A DNA stretch of 64,000 nucleotides from Marinobacter sp. ELB17 (GTDB taxonomy: Bacteria; Pseudomonadota; Gammaproteobacteria; Pseudomonadales; Oleiphilaceae): contig NZ_AAXY01000005.1 of NCBI RefSeq assembly GCF_000169375.1, positions 1-64,000 of the forward strand. Reading direction: 5' to 3'. Both the position numbers and the translations under genes were made by a program. The notes beneath the pieces are model-generated. The model worked only from the letters and a program-made list of their open reading frames with translations, was not told the origin of the DNA and ran no database searches. Below, one piece after another: positions 56,060 through 64,000 of the stretch; position 1 is the first letter of the stretch; each line of letters begins with the position of its first letter.

Positions 56060-56551
56060 ATGCTCAATAAGCTTCGATTCCGCCTACTGGCTATAAGCTG
56101 TCCGTCCACCCTAACCCTGGCGGGGGCTTTATTATCTCTCAATGTTGCGGCCATTTTGTTTGGCGTTTTTGCACGCTACATAGCGGGTGGCGCCCCTATA
56201 TGGACAGATGAGCTCTCTCGCTTCTTGATCATAGCCACCGTTATGATCGCGGCTGGTGCCGTCTGGTCGGAAGGAGGCCACATGCGCGTCGGTCTCCTGG
56301 AAAAACTGCTTCCCGCTCCATTTGCTCGTTTGCTGAATCTGTATCAATGGCTGCTTACTCTGCTAATAGCCGTGGGAGCAGCATGGGTAAGCTACCGCTA
56401 TGCGTTATCGGTCAGCATGTTTACCACGTCCGGGCTTGGCATTAGCCGCACAGTGCCACTGCTTTCGTTACCCTTTGGCTTTTTATTACTGGCTTGGCAT
56501 GTGCTGCTCTACGGACCTGCCCCCCTCAAGTCCATAGAGGACCAGATATGA
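56060..56551 (+). CDS. dctQ: TRAP transporter small permease (DctQ), second system
   Basis: 163 residues with four membrane segments and the APIWTDELSRFLII motif of DctQ. The ribosome site GGAAAG precedes the ATG. Its stop overlaps the dctM start (ATGA), a normal coupling of the two permease subunits. Confidence 0.92.
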   Translation: MLNKLRFRLLAISCPSTLTLAGALLSLNVAAILFGVFARYIAGGAPIWTDELSRFLIIATVMIAAGAVWSEGGHMRVGLLEKLLPAPFARLLNLYQWLLTLLIAVGAAWVSYRYALSVSMFTTSGLGISRTVPLLSLPFGFLLLAWHVLLYGPAPLKSIEDQI

Positions 56552-57825
56552 TTCTCAGCATGCTGGTCGTTTTTCTTATCCACGTTTTACTGGGTCTTCC
56601 TTTATTCATCGCATTGATTACAACAGCGATAGTAGGTTTTTTGTTTGTTGACCCCTCGATGATTCCACGGATGATGCCTCAGCAATTTTTTAGCGGTATT
56701 AATGTTTTTTCGCTGATGGCTATTCCGTTATTCATCTTCGCCGGTAATCTGATGAACGTCAGTGGGTTAACGGAACGTTTGATGGGGCTGGCACGCCTGA
56801 TGGTTGGGCACTTACGGGGAGGCATGGGCCACGTCAACGTCGTTTCGAGTGTTTTCTTTGCGGGCATTAATGGCTCAGCGGTGGCCGACACGTCGGCACT
56901 CGGTTCGCTTTTGGTACCCGCTATGGAGAAAGAAGGATACTCAAGGGCCTTTTCGGCAGGCCTGACAGCGGGCAGCTCGTTGATCGGCCCGATCATTCCG
57001 CCCAGTATATTTATGATTCTCTACGCCTCACTGACGAACACCTCAGTTGGAGATCTTTTTCTGGCGGGCGTTATACCGGGCCTCCTGCTAGGTGTTGCAT
57101 TCATGGGAATGAACGCTTGGTATGCCTGGCGCCATCGATTGCCAAAAAATGGCAAGTTGCCATCGCTCGGCCAGCTTGGAGTAGCGTTTTTAGCGGCCCT
57201 GCCCGCGCTTATCGCGCCCTTCATTATCGTTGCAGGCATTGTGTTTGGTTTTGTTACCCCTACGGAATCGGGAGCGTTGACAGCTCTCTATGTCGCCTTA
57301 TGCGGTGTCTTTCTTGGTGGGTTACGTTTGAAAGAGTGCTGGAAAGCTATCGTTGATACGGCACGCCTAACCTCTGCGATTTTTCTGATTATGGCGGCTT
57401 CCGCTACGATTAGCTGGCTACTCTCGTATGCTCAAGTTCCAGCGCAATTCGTGTCACTGCTTTCTCCCTATGTGGACAACGGCGTCGTCATTTTATTAAT
57501 GCTCAGCGTTATCACCTTCTTCACGGGGATGTTTATGGAGGAGGTGTCGGCATTGATGTTACTAACGCCAGTCTTTGCGCCAGTGGCTATGATGGCAGGA
57601 ATTGATCCCGTCCATCTCGGTGTCATCATCACTCTGAATATTACGATTGCCTTAATAACACCACCGTTGGGCGCCTGCGTTTTCGTGGCCGCGGCCGTTA
57701 GTCGGCTTGAGATCGTCTCACTGTTCAAAACCATTTGGCCCTTTGTGCTAACGGCTATTGCGGTACTTATTCTACTAATCCTTTTTCCACCGCTAACGCT
57801 GTGGCTCCCTACCCTATTTGGATAA
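56548..57825 (+). CDS. dctM: TRAP transporter large permease (DctM), second system
   Basis: 425 residues, highly hydrophobic. INGSAVADTSALGSLL and GPIIPPSIFMILYA are the DctM hallmarks. The start is the ATG at 56548; an in-frame ATG at 56494 lies inside dctQ. It is followed four bases later by the dipeptidase gene, which is therefore in the same operon. It is a different subgroup from the first DctM, by eye. Confidence 0.95.
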   Translation: MILSMLVVFLIHVLLGLPLFIALITTAIVGFLFVDPSMIPRMMPQQFFSGINVFSLMAIPLFIFAGNLMNVSGLTERLMGLARLMVGHLRGGMGHVNVVSSVFFAGINGSAVADTSALGSLLVPAMEKEGYSRAFSAGLTAGSSLIGPIIPPSIFMILYASLTNTSVGDLFLAGVIPGLLLGVAFMGMNAWYAWRHRLPKNGKLPSLGQLGVAFLAALPALIAPFIIVAGIVFGFVTPTESGALTALYVALCGVFLGGLRLKECWKAIVDTARLTSAIFLIMAASATISWLLSYAQVPAQFVSLLSPYVDNGVVILLMLSVITFFTGMFMEEVSALMLLTPVFAPVAMMAGIDPVHLGVIITLNITIALITPPLGACVFVAAAVSRLEIVSLFKTIWPFVLTAIAVLILLILFPPLTLWLPTLFG

Positions 57826-57829
57826 GACA

Positions 57830-58591
57830 ATGCCTTTAAATACACTATTGAATGCCTTGCCACCTATACCCACTCTCCCAGCCCCGTGCTGGGAACAGCT
57901 ACGCTGCGCACCTATTAGAGACAACGGTGAGCGCCTGGTACCGATGAGCCTCGCGCCGGCACCAGTCAATGTGTTTCCCGCCTACGCTCGGATGGGCATT
58001 CCTGGTGCAGTACAGGAGTGTTTTGTGCGTGAAGGTGTCTATCGGGCTTTGCTAGCCGCAGCGCGCAGCTTACCCAACGGTATCGGTATAATCGTGCTGG
58101 ACGGTTGGCGCCCGTGGCAGGTACAGCAGTATTTATTCGATACCCTGCATGAAGCGATTCAGCACCAACAACCTGGCCTCAGCGAAGCAGCTCTGCTTGA
58201 ACGAACAAGAGAGTTCGTCTCAGTACCAAGCCGCGATCCTTTAGCTCCCAGCCCTCACCTCACCGGCGGCGCCGTCGATGTCACGCTTTGCGATGCCGAT
58301 GGTTTGCCTTTAGACATGGGCACTTTGTTTGACGAGGCACTGCCAGCCTCCCACAGCGACTATTTCGAGCACCTAAAAACACTGACGCCGCAGCAACAAA
58401 AAGCGCGAGATCATCGCCGCTTGCTTTACCACTCCATGCATCAGCACGGCTTCACCAACCTACCCAGCGAGTGGTGGCATTACGATTTCGGCGATCAACT
58501 ATGGGCGTATTATGGAGCCCATGACCACGCCTGTTACGGCCCAGCCGAGCTGGACACCATTAAAAATCGCTGGAGTAAACAGCTAGGATAA
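57830..58591 (+). CDS. VanX-like D-Ala-D-Ala dipeptidase (M15D)
   Basis: 253 residues. Zinc site and catalysis are complete: His143 and Asp150 in SPHLTGGAVD, Glu214 and His217 in EWWHYDFG, and the transition-state Arg94 in DGWRPWQ. The His-Asp and Glu-His spacings equal those of VanX. There is no signal peptide, so it should act in the cytosol. VanX-type enzymes split D-Ala-D-Ala; DdpX of E. coli works with a peptide transporter for use as food. Here a TRAP system replaces the peptide transporter. The ATG at 57830 is preferred to a TTG at 57818. Confidence 0.9.
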   Translation: MPLNTLLNALPPIPTLPAPCWEQLRCAPIRDNGERLVPMSLAPAPVNVFPAYARMGIPGAVQECFVREGVYRALLAAARSLPNGIGIIVLDGWRPWQVQQYLFDTLHEAIQHQQPGLSEAALLERTREFVSVPSRDPLAPSPHLTGGAVDVTLCDADGLPLDMGTLFDEALPASHSDYFEHLKTLTPQQQKARDHRRLLYHSMHQHGFTNLPSEWWHYDFGDQLWAYYGAHDHACYGPAELDTIKNRWSKQLG

Positions 58592-58766
58592 TTGTGTAAC
58601 GAACACCAGCCTAGTGTAGTTATGAAGTGGTTCAATGATCTCGGACATCAACCAAAACGGCAATATTGCCGCCCATCGCCCAAGTATAAGCGCCTCAATC
58701 AAAGTAGAGTCATCGCCCGGCAAGCTTCGTTCGTAATCTCCTGGACATCAACAAAACGACACACTC
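58592..58766. other. Noncoding stretch with a near-repeat
   Basis: No supported gene. GGACATCAACCAAAACG at 58643-58659 and GGACATCAACAAAACG at 58743-58758 are nearly identical and 100 bases apart, the second just before the Coq7-like gene. Meaning unknown. Confidence 0.35.
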
Positions 58767-59342
58767 ATGCCCCCATTACTGATTGATCAGAAGCATAAGG
58801 ATAATCTTGCGAGAACGGGCGTAAGCCGGCAGTTCCAGCAAGAGCTGAGGTGCAGTCACGCAGGCGAAACCGGTGCGGTGTGGATATATCGTGGCATCCT
58901 GGCCGCACGGCCGACCGGAGCTCTGCTGGAGTTTGCAAGGGAACATCTGCAAACCGAGCAGCAGCACTTGGGTATGTTCGATGACCTCAGTGTTTGTTAC
59001 CGCCGCAGTTTGATGTTGCCACTGTGGCGATTGGCAGGATTTCTGACTGGATTTCTGCCTTCTTTAGTCAGCAAAAACGCTGTCTTTGCCACCATCGAAG
59101 CCGTCGAAACCTTTGTTGACTTGCATTACCAGGCCCAAATCCAATCACTCAACTCTTGCGTTCATCGCGAGGTCGAGCGGGCGATACTGGATCTGTTTGA
59201 AACCTGCCGCCTGGATGAGGTGGCACACAGAGATGACGCAGCCCAAAGGCGTACCGGGAAACCGACAGCCAGCATGAGCCTTTGGACGACCATGGTGGGC
59301 GGGGGCTCCCGAAGTGCCGTCAGTTTGGCGCGATTCCTTTAG
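58767..59342 (+). CDS. coq7: Coq7-like demethoxyubiquinone hydroxylase
   Basis: 191 residues of the ferritin-like diiron group. Ligands are visible: Glu34, Glu64 and His67 (TEQQH), Glu114, and Glu151 with His154 (DEVAH). Coq7 adds the last hydroxyl to the quinone ring in ubiquinone synthesis. A central hydrophobic pair (about 85-100) would dip into the membrane. The gene stands alone in an accessory setting, so it may be a second copy; whether the usual coq7 exists elsewhere cannot be judged. No clear Shine-Dalgarno site is seen. Confidence 0.8.
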   Translation: MPPLLIDQKHKDNLARTGVSRQFQQELRCSHAGETGAVWIYRGILAARPTGALLEFAREHLQTEQQHLGMFDDLSVCYRRSLMLPLWRLAGFLTGFLPSLVSKNAVFATIEAVETFVDLHYQAQIQSLNSCVHREVERAILDLFETCRLDEVAHRDDAAQRRTGKPTASMSLWTTMVGGGSRSAVSLARFL

Positions 59343-59621
59343 ATAAGAGGTCACCGGTTGGGGCTGGATAAACACTTCACCGAGTGCCCGGGATGAGTTG
59401 ACCAGTACAATTCCGGCACTCCCCTCCCGCCTCATAGCAAAAAAGATCAGTGCTCGGCCGCTTGCGCCATAACAGGGCTCCCTCGCCATCACCGCCTCAA
59501 AAGAAGGCAAGTTTCTTTAACCCTTGTCTGTTTCAGTGAACCGAAACCTGTGTTCAAGAGACTTCTGTCGTTCAGGCTCAAATATTGCCTACTACCTTGA
59601 GGCGAACTCAAGGAGCGCAGT
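59343..59621. other. Noncoding stretch before the Amt fusion
   Basis: About 280 bases with no supported gene. It should contain the promoter of the fusion gene. Nothing resembling an NtrC/sigma-54 site was convincingly recognised by eye. Confidence 0.4.
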
Positions 59622-59639
59622 ATGAGTAACGGGCTATGA
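59622..59639 (+). CDS. Five-codon leader overlapping the Amt fusion start
   Basis: ATG AGT AAC GGG CTA TGA encodes MSNGL. It has an ideal AAGGAG site (59610-59615) six bases upstream, while the ATG of the Amt gene at 59636 lies 20 bases from that site. The leader stop overlaps that ATG (ATGA). Reinitiation from the leader is the simplest way to start the large gene. Confidence 0.45.
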   Translation: MSNGL

Positions 59640-62600
59640 GCGAAAAAGAAGCCATCGATGTGCTCTGGCTAATTCTGGCCGGCATTCTCGTACTTACCAT
59701 GCAAGCAGGTTTTCTGTGCCTGGAGTCGGGCCTGACCCGCAGCAAAAATGCCATTAACGTAGCGCTGAAAAACGCCTTTGATCTGCTGGTGGTGATGGCG
59801 GTTTACTGGTTCATCGGCTTTAACCTGATGTTCGGGGAGCACAGTGCCTGGGCCCTGGACTGGCGCTGGGTCGCAACCGACTTCAGTCAGCTGGACTTCT
59901 GGGATGCGGGCTTTTTCTTTTTCCAGATGACCTTCTGCGCCACCGCCGCCACCATCGTGTCCGGGGCCATTGCTGAGCGCAGCCGCTTTATTACCTATGT
60001 TCTGGTCACCATTCTGATTGCCGGCGTAATCTACCCGGTAGTGGGACACTGGAGCTGGAGCGGCATATTCAATGGCAGTAATGGCTGGCTCCAGCAAAAG
60101 GGCTTTGTGGATTTTGCCGGCAGCAGTGTCGTGCATGGGGTCGGTGGCTGGGTGGCCTTGGCGGCGGTGATCGTCATCGGCCCGCGCCAGGGGCGTTTCA
60201 AAGACGGCCAGGTCCGAGAGATTTCCGGCAGTAACCTGCCCATGGCTATGCTGGGCCTGATGTTCTTTATTATCGGCTGGCTAGGCTTTAACGGTGGGAG
60301 TGTGCTGGCGTTTGATGCCCGGGTACCCGGCATCATGGTTAATACCCTGATGGCCGCGGCGACAGGCGGCATGGTCGCTTTGTTGATCAGCTATTGCTTG
60401 TCTGGCCGCCACCGGGTGACGACCATGACGATCAACGGCACCCTGGCCGGACTGGTCGCCATCACCGCTGGAGTGCACAGCGTTTCAACCCTGGCGGCCA
60501 TGGTGATTGGCGCCCTGGGCTGTCTTTGCATGCTGGCAGCGGAACAGTTGTTACTCAAATTTGAACTGGATGACCCTGTTGGCGCCGTCCCGGTACATCT
60601 GGTGGCGGGTATCTGGGGAACGTTGGCGGTGGCGTTTTTTGGCCGAGCGGAACAGCTGCAAACCGGCTTATCCTTCAGCGGACAGCTCCAGGCACAGCTC
60701 TTTGGCATTGTGGCCATCGGCTTGTTCAGCTTTTCTCTGGCCCTTGTGTTTCTGTGGCTGCTCAAGCAACTGATGCCTCTCAGGGTCAGTGCAGAAGGGG
60801 AACGAGACGGGCTTAACGTATCTGAACATGGGGCCCGAACCGAGTTGGTAGACCTGTTACAGGCTATGGCTGGGCAGGAGAAAAGCGGCGACCTGCAGCA
60901 TAAGGTTCACGCTGAGCCTTTCACCGAAGTCGGGCTGATCGCAGCCCAGTACAATCGGGTGATGGCCAGGCTGAACCAGGTGATCACCCGCACTCGCCTG
61001 ATTGTGCGCGACATCCGCGATGGGGTGATCACCTTCAACAGCAAAGGAATTATTTCCAGTGTTAATCCCGGCGCGGAGCACCTGTTTGCGCGCTCCCGGG
61101 CGCAACTGATAGGCCAATCCACGGCATTATTGTTGCACAGAAACAATAGCGCCCTGTATACCCATGCCAACCCGGAACAGGTTTTTCCGCGCTTGGCCGC
61201 CAGCGAAAATGTCGGTCCCCATGAACTCATCGCGCGGGGGGCCGATGATCAGCCCTTCTACATTGAAGTCACTACGGCCGCCAGCCCCACCGAAGCGGGC
61301 GTACAATACAGCGCAGTTATCCGGGATATCAGTGAGCGCAAGCGCATTGAGGAGCAGTTGCACCGCCACTCGGAGCTGGCTCAGGTGACCCTTGAAGCGA
61401 TTACTGAGGGCGTCATTACCTTTGATGCACAAATGCACACGGTCTATTTGAATCCCATTGCCGCCGCGCTGACCGGCTGGTCCTCCCAACAGGCGTTTGG
61501 TAAACCCGCCGAGCACATATTGTGTTTAAAGAGTATCGAAGGGGACAACATGGCGGTATTGCCCCTGTTTCAGCAACAGAAAAAGCAATGCCTGCAGTTG
61601 ATTAAAAAAGGCGGCAAGTTTTCTGATATTGAACTGACTCCGGCCCCCTTGCACAACCATGCAGGTGAGCCGGTGGGGTGGGTTGTGGTGATGCAGGATG
61701 TCACAAACAGTAAACTGTTGCAGCAGCAACTGAGTTTTCAGGCGATACATGACCCCCTCACCGGGCTGATCAACCGGCGCGAGTTTGAACGTTCTCTGCA
61801 GAGCCTGATTCAGGATGTCGAGCACAATGCCAGTGAGCATCTGCTGTGTTATCTGGACTTGGACCAGTTCAAGATCGTCAACGACACCTGCGGACACCAG
61901 GCCGGTGACGAATTATTGAAACAACTGGCCAACACCCTCAAACCCCTACTGCGCCAAAGTGACATCCTGGCACGCTTGGGCGGCGACGAGTTCGGTGTAT
62001 TGCTCAGTCACTGTCCTTTAAACCAGGGCCAAGAGATTGCAGAACAACTGCGCGAAGCGGTCTGTGGATTTCATTTTTCCTGGGACGGTCAAGTGTTCGC
62101 CGTGGGTGTCAGTATCGGCATAGTGCACCTAACCCAACCCTGCGGTGATCTGGGTATCATGCTGAGCAAAGCGGATACCGCCTGTTATCTGGCGAAAAAC
62201 CTGGGGCGTAACCGGGTGCACCTGCACCTGCCCGACAGCAGCGAAGTCAAACTACAGACCGATCAAGTGCAGTGGGTTAACCGCATTCGACAAGCCCTCA
62301 ATGAAGATCACTTCCGTCTGTTTTGCCAGCCTATCATGGCGTTGGATCAGGCGGATGCTGACCCGACCCACTATGAGATTCTGTTGCGGCTTAAGGATGC
62401 GCGGGGGCACATGGTGCCGCCCGGCGCGTTTCTGCCTTCAGCGGAGCGGTTTAACCTGATGCCACAGATAGACCTCTGGGTCATCCGTAACACCTTAGCC
62501 TGGATGGGCGGTCAGTTGCGTGGCAGTCATCTTGACCTGCACTGTGCGATCAACCTGTCCGGGGCCTCCATCGGCCATCCCGAGTGTCTGCAAACCATTC

Positions 62601-63037
62601 GCGAGCAGCTGACCAAACACCGGGTGCCAGCCCACCGGGTCTGTTTTGAGATCACGGAAACAACCGCCATGGCGGACCTGAAAAAGGCCCAGGATTTTAT
62701 CGGCGAGCTTAGAACTCTGGGCTGCAAGTTTGCCCTGGATGATTTTGGCAGTGGCCTGTCATCCTTCGGGTATTTGAGGCATCTGTCGGTAGATTACCTC
62801 AAAATTGACGGCATTTTTATCCGTGAGTTGGCGCAGAGCCCTATCGACCGGGCGATAGTGGACTCCATCAATACCATCGGGCACATTATGGGCTTAAAGA
62901 CCGTTGCCGAATTTGTGGAGGATGGCGCCACCCATGAGATATTGCACCAACTGGGAGTCGATTATGCCCAAGGCTACCATCTGGGCCGGCCACAACCGCT
63001 GGAAAGCCTGGGGAATGCGCATGTAATGCCCCGTTAA
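59636..63037 (+). CDS. Ammonium transporter fused to PAS-PAS-GGDEF-EAL
   Basis: 1133 residues. Residues 1-390 form an Amt/Rh channel with about 11 membrane segments and the twin-histidine positions visible in SSVVHGVGG and VHLVAGIWG. A linker leads to two PAS domains (about 450-560 and 570-690), a GGDEF domain (GGDEF at 782-786, intact) and an EAL domain. There the usual EAL reads EIL (914-916), while DDFGSG (1035-1040) is intact. The architecture suggests ammonium sensing or transport that adjusts cyclic-di-GMP. Whether net synthesis or breakdown dominates is not clear. Translation may depend on the leader ORF. Confidence 0.88.
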   Translation: MSEKEAIDVLWLILAGILVLTMQAGFLCLESGLTRSKNAINVALKNAFDLLVVMAVYWFIGFNLMFGEHSAWALDWRWVATDFSQLDFWDAGFFFFQMTFCATAATIVSGAIAERSRFITYVLVTILIAGVIYPVVGHWSWSGIFNGSNGWLQQKGFVDFAGSSVVHGVGGWVALAAVIVIGPRQGRFKDGQVREISGSNLPMAMLGLMFFIIGWLGFNGGSVLAFDARVPGIMVNTLMAAATGGMVALLISYCLSGRHRVTTMTINGTLAGLVAITAGVHSVSTLAAMVIGALGCLCMLAAEQLLLKFELDDPVGAVPVHLVAGIWGTLAVAFFGRAEQLQTGLSFSGQLQAQLFGIVAIGLFSFSLALVFLWLLKQLMPLRVSAEGERDGLNVSEHGARTELVDLLQAMAGQEKSGDLQHKVHAEPFTEVGLIAAQYNRVMARLNQVITRTRLIVRDIRDGVITFNSKGIISSVNPGAEHLFARSRAQLIGQSTALLLHRNNSALYTHANPEQVFPRLAASENVGPHELIARGADDQPFYIEVTTAASPTEAGVQYSAVIRDISERKRIEEQLHRHSELAQVTLEAITEGVITFDAQMHTVYLNPIAAALTGWSSQQAFGKPAEHILCLKSIEGDNMAVLPLFQQQKKQCLQLIKKGGKFSDIELTPAPLHNHAGEPVGWVVVMQDVTNSKLLQQQLSFQAIHDPLTGLINRREFERSLQSLIQDVEHNASEHLLCYLDLDQFKIVNDTCGHQAGDELLKQLANTLKPLLRQSDILARLGGDEFGVLLSHCPLNQGQEIAEQLREAVCGFHFSWDGQVFAVGVSIGIVHLTQPCGDLGIMLSKADTACYLAKNLGRNRVHLHLPDSSEVKLQTDQVQWVNRIRQALNEDHFRLFCQPIMALDQADADPTHYEILLRLKDARGHMVPPGAFLPSAERFNLMPQIDLWVIRNTLAWMGGQLRGSHLDLHCAINLSGASIGHPECLQTIREQLTKHRVPAHRVCFEITETTAMADLKKAQDFIGELRTLGCKFALDDFGSGLSSFGYLRHLSVDYLKIDGIFIRELAQSPIDRAIVDSINTIGHIMGLKTVAEFVEDGATHEILHQLGVDYAQGYHLGRPQPLESLGNAHVMPR

Positions 63038-63075
63038 GCGTGGCGACCTAAAAACTATCTCACCGACAGGTCTCA

Positions 63076-63720
63076 TCACAAGCCTATTTTTTGAAGGTCG
63101 CCGGGGTAATCAATATCCAGGGTCACTCCAGGATCATCAACGTCAACCCAGATGCAGTGGTGGATATGATGTTTAAACAACTCCCGCGCCCCGCCCTCTC
63201 CTTTGACCTGTCGCAACTCTGACCAAAAATTGCGGCCAAAAATAACCGGGTGCCCTACCTGGCTTTTATACCGTGGGCGGACAATGTTTTCTGCTGTCGC
63301 CAAAGCGATTAATCTCTGACATGTTGCGGGTGATAACCAAGGCATATCGCCGAGAAAAATGGCTGCCGCAAGGCCATGAGCGTTTTGAAGCATCTGAAAA
63401 GCATCGGCAAGGCTACTACCCAAGCCACAATTGGATTGAGGAGCTCTTAGGATCTGCACTTTTTGTAAGTACGTCGGAGATAACAACGCCTTCGGGTCAT
63501 CTTCTGCCTTCAGTACCACATAAGTATGCGAAAAATTAGGGAGCACGGCAGACAGGGTTTGGCCTAACAAAGTCTCGCCATCCGCGAAAGGTGTCAGGCG
63601 TTTATCAGAACCAAAACGTTGTGAACGGCCTGCGGCCAGCACGATGGCAATCACATCTCCATTGGCTGCATCTACAGGCATCTCCATGTTATCTATCTCG
63701 GCCATAATAAATTCGGACAA
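63076..63720 (-). CDS. mocA: Molybdenum cofactor nucleotidyltransferase MocA-like
   Basis: About 214 residues of the NTP-transferase fold. IVLAAGRSQRFGSDKRL near the N-terminus is the nucleotide-binding signature and GDMPWLSP the metal site. MocA attaches CMP to molybdopterin for xanthine-dehydrogenase-type enzymes. It overlaps xdhC, which supports the role. The first residues before MEMPVDAANG are uncertain because they overlap the xdhC end; a start at 63687 or 63681 is possible. Confidence 0.82.
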   Translation of the reverse strand: MSEFIMAEIDNMEMPVDAANGDVIAIVLAAGRSQRFGSDKRLTPFADGETLLGQTLSAVLPNFSHTYVVLKAEDDPKALLSPTYLQKVQILRAPQSNCGLGSSLADAFQMLQNAHGLAAAIFLGDMPWLSPATCQRLIALATAENIVRPRYKSQVGHPVIFGRNFWSELRQVKGEGGARELFKHHIHHCIWVDVDDPGVTLDIDYPGDLQKIGL

Positions 63721-64000
63721 TGTCGGCCATCACGGCCAGCGCGATCTCGGCGGGTGTTTTACTGCCAATATTCAACCCTATCGGCATGTGAATACGGGAT
63801 ACATCCTGCTCGCTAAGACCTCCCGAGCGGCGCAGTCGCTGAGCCCGGGTTGCAGACGTTTTCTCAGAGCCCATAACCCCGATGTAGAAAGCAGGCGTTT
63901 TTACCGCATCAATCATCGCCAAGTCGTCAATGCGGGGATCATGGGATAAAGCCACAATAGCCGTGTCGGCATGACAGCCTTGCCGCGCAAGGTATACAGA
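63689..64000 (-). CDS. xdhC: XdhC family maturation protein, C-terminal part
   Basis: The frame runs off the right edge. About 104 residues are visible, with ALSHDPRIDDLAMIDA and FYIGVMGSEKT, which are XdhC hallmarks (Rossmann domain with a glycine loop). XdhC binds and sulfurates the molybdenum cofactor before insertion in xanthine dehydrogenase-type enzymes. It is upstream of mocA, and the genes are presumably cotranscribed with an oxidoreductase outside the window. Confidence 0.85.
   Translation of the reverse strand, partial: SVYLARQGCHADTAIVALSHDPRIDDLAMIDAVKTPAFYIGVMGSEKTSATRAQRLRRSGGLSEQDVSRIHMPIGLNIGSKTPAEIALAVMADIVRIYYGRDR

Noticed and set aside
58592..58786. Possible 64-codon gene between the dipeptidase and coq7
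   Set aside because: Poor start, no ribosome site, basic low-quality sequence and overlap with the coq7 start.

Overview
The window looks like the chromosome of a marine gammaproteobacterium close to Marinobacter. The strongest clue is a 661-residue fused fatty acyl-CoA reductase (15922-17907) that matches, as far as I remember, the wax-ester alcohol-forming reductase of Marinobacter. The gene orders mtaD-like/ubiG/mupP/yciK and motY/pyrC/rnt are also typical of the Pseudomonas-Marinobacter group. These assignments rest on recall of families and visible motifs; no search was run.

Region 1 (1-22.8 kb) reads as ordinary core genome. It holds a partial DUF349-like gene, the tail-specific protease prc, nucleoside/ubiquinone/peptidoglycan-recycling genes, yaaA, rdgC, a protein lysine acetyltransferase (pat) facing a histone-deacetylase-like gene, flagellar motY, pyrC, rnt, the acyl-CoA reductase, a large M16 metalloprotease and two small glycosyltransferase-like genes. 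It ends at a tRNA-Arg(CCT) gene.

Region 2 (22.9-46.6 kb) is a defence island that begins next to this tRNA. Almost all of it lies on the minus strand. In transcription order: an acidic TPR protein and a SNF2/RapA-like helicase; then a complete type 1 BREX set (brxA, brxB, brxC, pglX, pglZ, brxL). The BREX operon carries two insertions: a COG2865-like ATP-binding/winged-helix protein between brxC and pglX, and an ABC-type AAA ATPase plus HNH nuclease pair (Septu/PtuAB-like) between pglX and pglZ. The pair is joined to pglZ by 4-base overlaps. A repeated CGCATAAA motif occurs both upstream of pglX and upstream of the TPR-helicase pair, so one regulator may control both. The right edge contains a broken FitAB (VapBC-type) toxin-antitoxin module and a YqaJ-type nuclease fragment, which is typical island debris.

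Region 3 (46.6-58.6 kb) is a catabolic block: a TRAP transporter, an SDR dehydrogenase, a LysR regulator, a class III CoA-transferase and an HMG-CoA-lyase-like enzyme, followed by a second LysR, a second TRAP transporter and a VanX-like D-Ala-D-Ala dipeptidase. The likely theme is uptake and CoA-dependent cleavage of small organic acids. It has an accessory, possibly transferred, character.

Region 4 (58.7-64 kb) has a Coq7-like diiron hydroxylase, a large ammonium transporter fused to PAS-PAS-GGDEF-EAL (a candidate ammonium sensor that controls cyclic-di-GMP), and a mocA/xdhC pair for molybdenum hydroxylase maturation that runs off the window end.
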